This document shows positions 29,794-33,649 of a stretch of DNA of 33,649 bases, in pieces. The DNA lies in the NCBI GenBank assembly GCA_035415725.1, contig DAOOGN010000040.1, positions 1 to 33,649 of the forward strand, given 5' to 3'. A program made the translations under genes and the position numbers. The notes under the pieces were generated by a model. It had not been told where the DNA came from. It ran no database searches and saw nothing but the letters and a program-made list of their open reading frames with translations. How positions within the stretch are numbered: position 1 is the stretch's first letter; each line of letters opens with the position of its first letter. The DNA comes from DSWT01 sp035415725. GTDB lineage: Bacteria > Chloroflexota > Anaerolineae > B4-G1 > SLSP01.

Positions 29794-31593
29794 ATGAACC
29801 GTAAACCCTGGCCCATTCTGGTGGGCATTGTCCTCGTGTTGCTCCTTGCGGCGGCACTCTGGTGGCGTCCCCGTCCCGTCACGCCGACGGTCACGCTCAC
29901 ACCGGCGTTGACCCCGTCGCCCACGCGCTCTCTCCCTGTCTACCCCAACCTCCCTACCGTGACTCTATCTGTTTCTAGCAATCCGACTGTCTCGGCAACG
30001 ATGCAGATTGGTTCACTTGCTACACCTACTTTGGTGCCCTCCATTGGCTCCGACGACGTGCCGATGATCGAAATACCCGCAGGTGAATTTGTCATGGGCG
30101 AAGACTACAATGATGTCCATGTCAGGTATCTAGCATGGATTCGAACAAAGATCGCTTCTTGGTCAATAATGCCAATTAGGTTATCAGACGCGACGCCGCG
30201 GTTGATTGTAGATTTGCCTACTTACACCATAGATCGAGTGCAAGTGACTAATGCGCGTTACCGGAATTGTGTTCAGGCTGGTGTATGCGCTTTGCCTGAA
30301 CACATCTCTGGACTGAATGTTTCACAGAATTATCTGGATAGTACACTTTACGATGATTGCCCGGTTGTGGGCGTGCGCTGGCAAGATGCGCAGACTTATT
30401 GTCAATGGGTGGGCAAGCGTTTGCCCACCGAGGCGGAATGGGAAAAAGCGGCGCGTGGGACAGATGGGCGAGCTTTCCCTTGGGGCAATGTTTGGGACCC
30501 TACCCTAATCCTTGGCCAGCCGGTCGAGTCTGTGGGTAGCTATCCTGATAGGGCCAGTCCTTATGATGTTCAGGATATGATAAGCCCTATCCTCGAGTGG
30601 ACGGCAGATTCTTATGCGCTTTATCCCGGCAATGAACAAGACGAGGAGTTTGTAAATCATAAGGTGATACGTGGAGCACTGATGCTGACCGAGACTCTAG
30701 CTCACGTCAGCATGAGAGCCGCCCAACGTCCCGATAGTCGAGTGTACGACATCCGACCGATCGGCTTTCGTTGTGCGAATAGTCAGACTCCACCCCTTAC
30801 CCTGGCCGAAGCACTGGTCAGAGCTGAAGTCATTAAAACCCCTGTGCCGGCCGCCACAGTGGACTTGAGCCGGATGGTTGAAGTGCCGGCTGGTGAGTTC
30901 ATTTTGGGTTCCGATGACGCCGCTTTTCCAGAAAATACGCATCCTGCCCGGCGCATTTATGTGGACGCTTTCTACATTGATATGTATGAAGTCACCAACG
31001 CTGAATACGCTGAGTTCCTGAACATACTTGGATACCATTATCTGGCTTGTAATGGTTATACTTGCGCAAACGTCAAGCCTGGAGAATCTGTGAATGGACA
31101 TCTCGTGCTAGATACAGGACGATACACCGTGGATGCAGGCTTTGAGGATTATGCGGTCACCTATGTGAGCTGGTACGGAGCCAGAGCGTATTGCCGCTGG
31201 CAAGATAAGCGCTTGCCGACCGAGGCCGAGTGGGAAAAGGCGGCGCGTGGTGCTGAGGGACAGATATATCCCTGGGGCAATACCTGGGATCCGGCGAGTC
31301 AGGCCGATGATTTCCTAAAGCGATATCCTGTGGGCAGTGTATCTATTAACGTGAGTCCGTATGGTGTGTATGATATGCTTGGCAGCACCGGGGAGTGGGT
31401 AGCGGATTGGTATTCTGACGATTACTATGTTCAATCTTCTGACCGTAACCCTTTAGGGCTGGACACAGGGCGTGCAAGAGTTGTACGTTCGATTGGTGGC
31501 GATTTTGTACGGAAGTTCGGAGTATTAATTCGGTTCGAGAGGACACCATATGCAGAAGCATACGGATTCAGATGTGCCTATACTACACCTTGA
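29794..31593 (+). CDS. Membrane-anchored protein with two SUMF1/FGE-fold domains
   Basis: The protein is 599 aa from ATG 29794, which has GGAGG seven bases upstream; ATG 29788 would be too close. An N-terminal transmembrane anchor (WPILVGIVLVLLLAAALWW) is followed by a Pro/Thr-rich linker, so the rest is exported. Domain 1 (about 91-330): MIEIPAGEFVMG, KRLPTEAEWEKAARGTDGR, PWGNVWDP, IGFRCA. Domain 2 (about 363-597): MVEVPAGEFILGS, YEVTNAEYAEFL, KRLPTEAEWEKAARGAEGQ, DMLGSTGEWVADWY, YGFRCA. The fold is shared by formylglycine-generating enzymes and many non-catalytic or ergothioneine-type proteins. No sulfatase is nearby, so FGE activity is unlikely. Domain 1 has DMISPILEW in place of the usual GxxWEW, suggesting decay. 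The DNA is less GC-rich than neighbouring genes. Confidence 0.87.
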   Translation: MNRKPWPILVGIVLVLLLAAALWWRPRPVTPTVTLTPALTPSPTRSLPVYPNLPTVTLSVSSNPTVSATMQIGSLATPTLVPSIGSDDVPMIEIPAGEFVMGEDYNDVHVRYLAWIRTKIASWSIMPIRLSDATPRLIVDLPTYTIDRVQVTNARYRNCVQAGVCALPEHISGLNVSQNYLDSTLYDDCPVVGVRWQDAQTYCQWVGKRLPTEAEWEKAARGTDGRAFPWGNVWDPTLILGQPVESVGSYPDRASPYDVQDMISPILEWTADSYALYPGNEQDEEFVNHKVIRGALMLTETLAHVSMRAAQRPDSRVYDIRPIGFRCANSQTPPLTLAEALVRAEVIKTPVPAATVDLSRMVEVPAGEFILGSDDAAFPENTHPARRIYVDAFYIDMYEVTNAEYAEFLNILGYHYLACNGYTCANVKPGESVNGHLVLDTGRYTVDAGFEDYAVTYVSWYGARAYCRWQDKRLPTEAEWEKAARGAEGQIYPWGNTWDPASQADDFLKRYPVGSVSINVSPYGVYDMLGSTGEWVADWYSDDYYVQSSDRNPLGLDTGRARVVRSIGGDFVRKFGVLIRFERTPYAEAYGFRCAYTTP

Positions 31594-31643
31594 CTATGGC
31601 TACCTGTAATTTTACTAACGCAATCAGTTTGGAGGATGAGCGA

Positions 31644-32624
31644 ATGGCAGAAAAACTTAAAATCATCGTGCGCTGGCGCAAATTGCGATACCCGGGTGTG
31701 AAGTGGGTGGGTTTAGTCTTGTTGGTGGGAATACTGGGATTATTGATGGTAGGGTGTAATTCTACACCTTCTCCTACTCCCACTTTGACGCCGACTGTTG
31801 AACCTCCAACACCTGTACCAACGCCTACGCCGGAGCCCTTCGAGCCAGTGGGGTCGCCCGATTCAAGGCTGGGTATGACGTGGATCAACACCTGCTACAC
31901 GAGAGAATCCGCGAACATAACTGCTGACAACGAACAAGTGGCCCGGTCAGCCGGCGCCACGTGGGATCGCTGGCCCTTCGAGTGGGGGCGAATCATGGCT
32001 TCCGGCGTACCTGTCTTTAATAATCCGGACTGGGCGATTAACTACAATACACCGCTTGATCGTGACGATGCCGGCGGCATCAACACATTGGCGATTATTA
32101 ACTATGGCACCCACGGCACAATCAACCCTGATGGTTCATACAACGACGCCAAATGGCGTGAGTACGTAACCACGATTGTGGACACCTACGGAACTCAGGT
32201 TGAGGGCTGGGAATTAGGCAATGAGAATGGATTGCCAGAAAATACAGGGATGAGTGTTGAAGATTTCATACTGGCATTAGAGACAGCCTGCACTATCCTA
32301 ACAGACCGTGGACAGGATGCCAACCCTATCCTGTTGGGAAGTCCGATGTATCCGGCTCTCTCGGGCATTGCTAACGAGCAGGGTGGTCGAGGGACAATCG
32401 ATCCAAGTTGGCGGTCTGAACAATGGAAATCGAGGCTTGAGGCTGTTGCAGCCGAAGACTCTCTTGTAGAGTGTATTAACGGTATAAGCCTACACACATA
32501 CGGTCGCGTTGATTGGTCGTATTGGATAACTTCTAACGTGTATGCGCACATCAAAAGGCTTAATGGAGACTGGAATCCTGGTATATGGGCTCACGGAAAC
32601 AGGGGCGGAAGAATTTCCGTGTAA
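31644..32624 (+). pseudogene. Lipoprotein glycoside hydrolase (clan GH-A), 5' part before a frameshift
   Basis: Start ATG 31644 has GGAGG eight bases upstream. A signal with lipobox at Cys38 (GLLMVGC) and a Pro/Thr linker precede a TIM-barrel hydrolase domain. The acid/base glutamate candidate is Glu194 in GWELGNENG, the NE signature of clan GH-A. The frame is lost at the G run 32587-32589: codons to Trp (TGG 32586-32588) are good. One extra G then shifts reading to AHGNRGGRISV and a stop at 32624. Removing that G restores IWLTETG, the expected nucleophile motif. I therefore read this and the next entry as one gene, either truly broken or hit by a sequencing error. Confidence 0.83.
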
Positions 32625-33540
32625 TACCACACTTGATGGAGCATGCTTTGGCGCGCCCGATAATACTATAGACGATGGAGGTTTCGTAAAAGCCTCCTAC
32701 ATCATTCAGCAATACGTATTGGCCTTGAAGGGATTCAATGAAGCCGAACTTGACGAAACTAACCCTGATCAAGCTATGATATTCCACCATCGCTTTGCTG
32801 AAACTATTTGGCCTGATGATACCCCTGAAGAAAGCTGGTTTGAGCACGAGAAATATTGGAACCTAGTTTCGTTAGACCGAAATGCCGTAAACTACTCATA
32901 CAAAGCAATGAGTTTTGTCTCCGCTCTGTTCAGCGGAGCAAGTTACCTGGGGGAAGAATCAACTGAATATTCGCTTGATGGCAATGGCTTACCACCAGCG
33001 TATCGCCATCTATTGCTTTTAGATCGTCAGGGCAACACCGTCCATGTTCTATGGGCCAGTAGTGCAAGTTCACAGACCGTTACCTTTGAGCCCAAACAAG
33101 GATGTCAGGGTACTCTTTATTTTCAATTCCAGGGTACTGGCCAGGATACGTGGGGATTTCGTCGCCAAGAACACTTTATGGCAGGGTCTGGAGGATTCGT
33201 GTTGGAATTGCCTGGCTCCAGCTCTCCCGATCGCGGTGGGAGTAATAGCGCGTTCGAGGGTTGGACAATGGTCGGCGGCCCCGTCTACATTCTCGTCGAA
33301 ACCAACGAATCGTGTACCACCTCCGCCCCCACCGGCTCCGCCGACCTCGTCTGCACGAATGGGCGCGTCGTCGGGACCGCCCTGCTGGGCTACGACGAAT
33401 CCGCCGGGCTGGACACCCTCACCGCCGCGTGCAGCCCCGCCGTCACCTACGACCTCTCCTGGACGCAGCCCGGCCGCTGCCGCGTCGTGCTGATCATCGT
33501 GCTCTACGTCTCCCCGCCCGCCGCCTTCCCCACCGCGTAA
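32542..33540 (+). pseudogene. 3' part of the frameshifted glycoside hydrolase
   Basis: The frame is open from 32542, but homologous sequence starts at CTC 32590 (LTETGAEEF). The nucleophile glutamate here completes the GH-A active site begun in the 5' part. The barrel ends around YYSYKAM-like residues (NYSYKAMSFVSALF), followed by a small beta-sandwich region with HLLLLDRQGNTVHVLWASS. From about 33300 the DNA becomes markedly more GC-rich and the translation (SADLVCTNGRVVGTALLGYD onward, ending IVLYVSPPAAFPTA) looks different. It may be a separate module or a join to unrelated sequence. No ribosome-binding site precedes 32542, so independent expression is unlikely. Confidence 0.78.
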
Positions 33541-33649
33541 CCACCGGTGATTGCCGTAGTTCACCGCCGAGAGCGCAGAGCACGCAGAGCCAGCCTCTCC
33601 GCGCCCTCGGCGGTAAAATCAAACCACCTCGCGCACTTGACAAAAAATC
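33541..33649. repeat. Right-edge non-coding repeat remnant
   Basis: ACCGCCGAGAGCGCAGAGCA, CGCAGAG, CTCTCCGCGCCCTCGGCGG form the arms of a common intergenic repeat, related in style to the motif at 15175-15310. TTGACA near 33637 could be a -35 box for a gene beyond the edge. Confidence 0.5.

Overview
This window looks like part of a chromosome from a GC-rich bacterium, most likely a member of the Chloroflexota (Anaerolineae-like). That placement is an inference from gene content and style: an RHS/YD-repeat protein carrying PKD and propeller modules, Pro/Thr-rich lipoprotein linkers, DUF4038 and GH3 glycosidases, a Cys-rich protein of a type I associate with Anaerolineae, and abundant short intergenic repeats. 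No rRNA or tRNA gene was seen, and no CRISPR array is supported.

Layout. (1) 1-7082 is an accessory, recombining region. It holds a giant RHS protein cut by the left edge and ending in an AT-richer toxin-like tip, an abutting lipoprotein gene, a truncated orphan RHS module, a small conserved protein, and relics of an IS630-type transposase and of comM. (2) 7079-11711 is a carbohydrate and lipid block: cytoplasmic GH3 beta-glucosidase, YhhN-type lysoplasmalogenase, DUF4038/GH140-like glycosidase. (3) 12154-18285 is the conserved rpmH-rnpA-yidD-[PQQ-propeller lipoprotein]-yidC-khpB(jag)-pfkB-parA block. It has a good promoter and a hairpin-bearing leader before rpmH. Neither dnaA nor parB is present. 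(4) 18821-25903, minus strand, contains two apparent transcription units. One is mtnP followed without a gap by a fused SEDS (RodA/FtsW)-penicillin-binding protein whose transpeptidase part has lost all three catalytic motifs. The other is an OmpR-type response regulator coupled to a membrane-anchored P-loop/HEAT-repeat protein, with no histidine kinase nearby. (5) 26091-29359, minus strand, holds a Cys-rich protein, an unrecognised 172-aa protein and ligA. (6) 29699-33540 holds two secreted or membrane-anchored proteins of lower GC: a double SUMF1-fold protein and a lipoprotein glycoside hydrolase. The hydrolase is broken by a one-base insertion immediately before its catalytic-nucleophile motif.

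The spaces between genes carry two dispersed repeat families. One is a modular, hairpin-bearing element of up to about 350 bp, with four intergenic copies (11727, 18286, 22124, 27106) and a fifth fragment that seems to encode the tail of the Cys-rich protein. The other is a roughly 100-bp element, tandemly duplicated upstream of ligA and present once upstream of mtnP.

The best candidates for undescribed biology are the SEDS-dead-PBP fusion and the kinase-less response regulator/HEAT-NTPase pair. After those come the RHS tip with its possible lipoprotein immunity partner, and the mosaic repeat family that abuts ribosome-binding sites.
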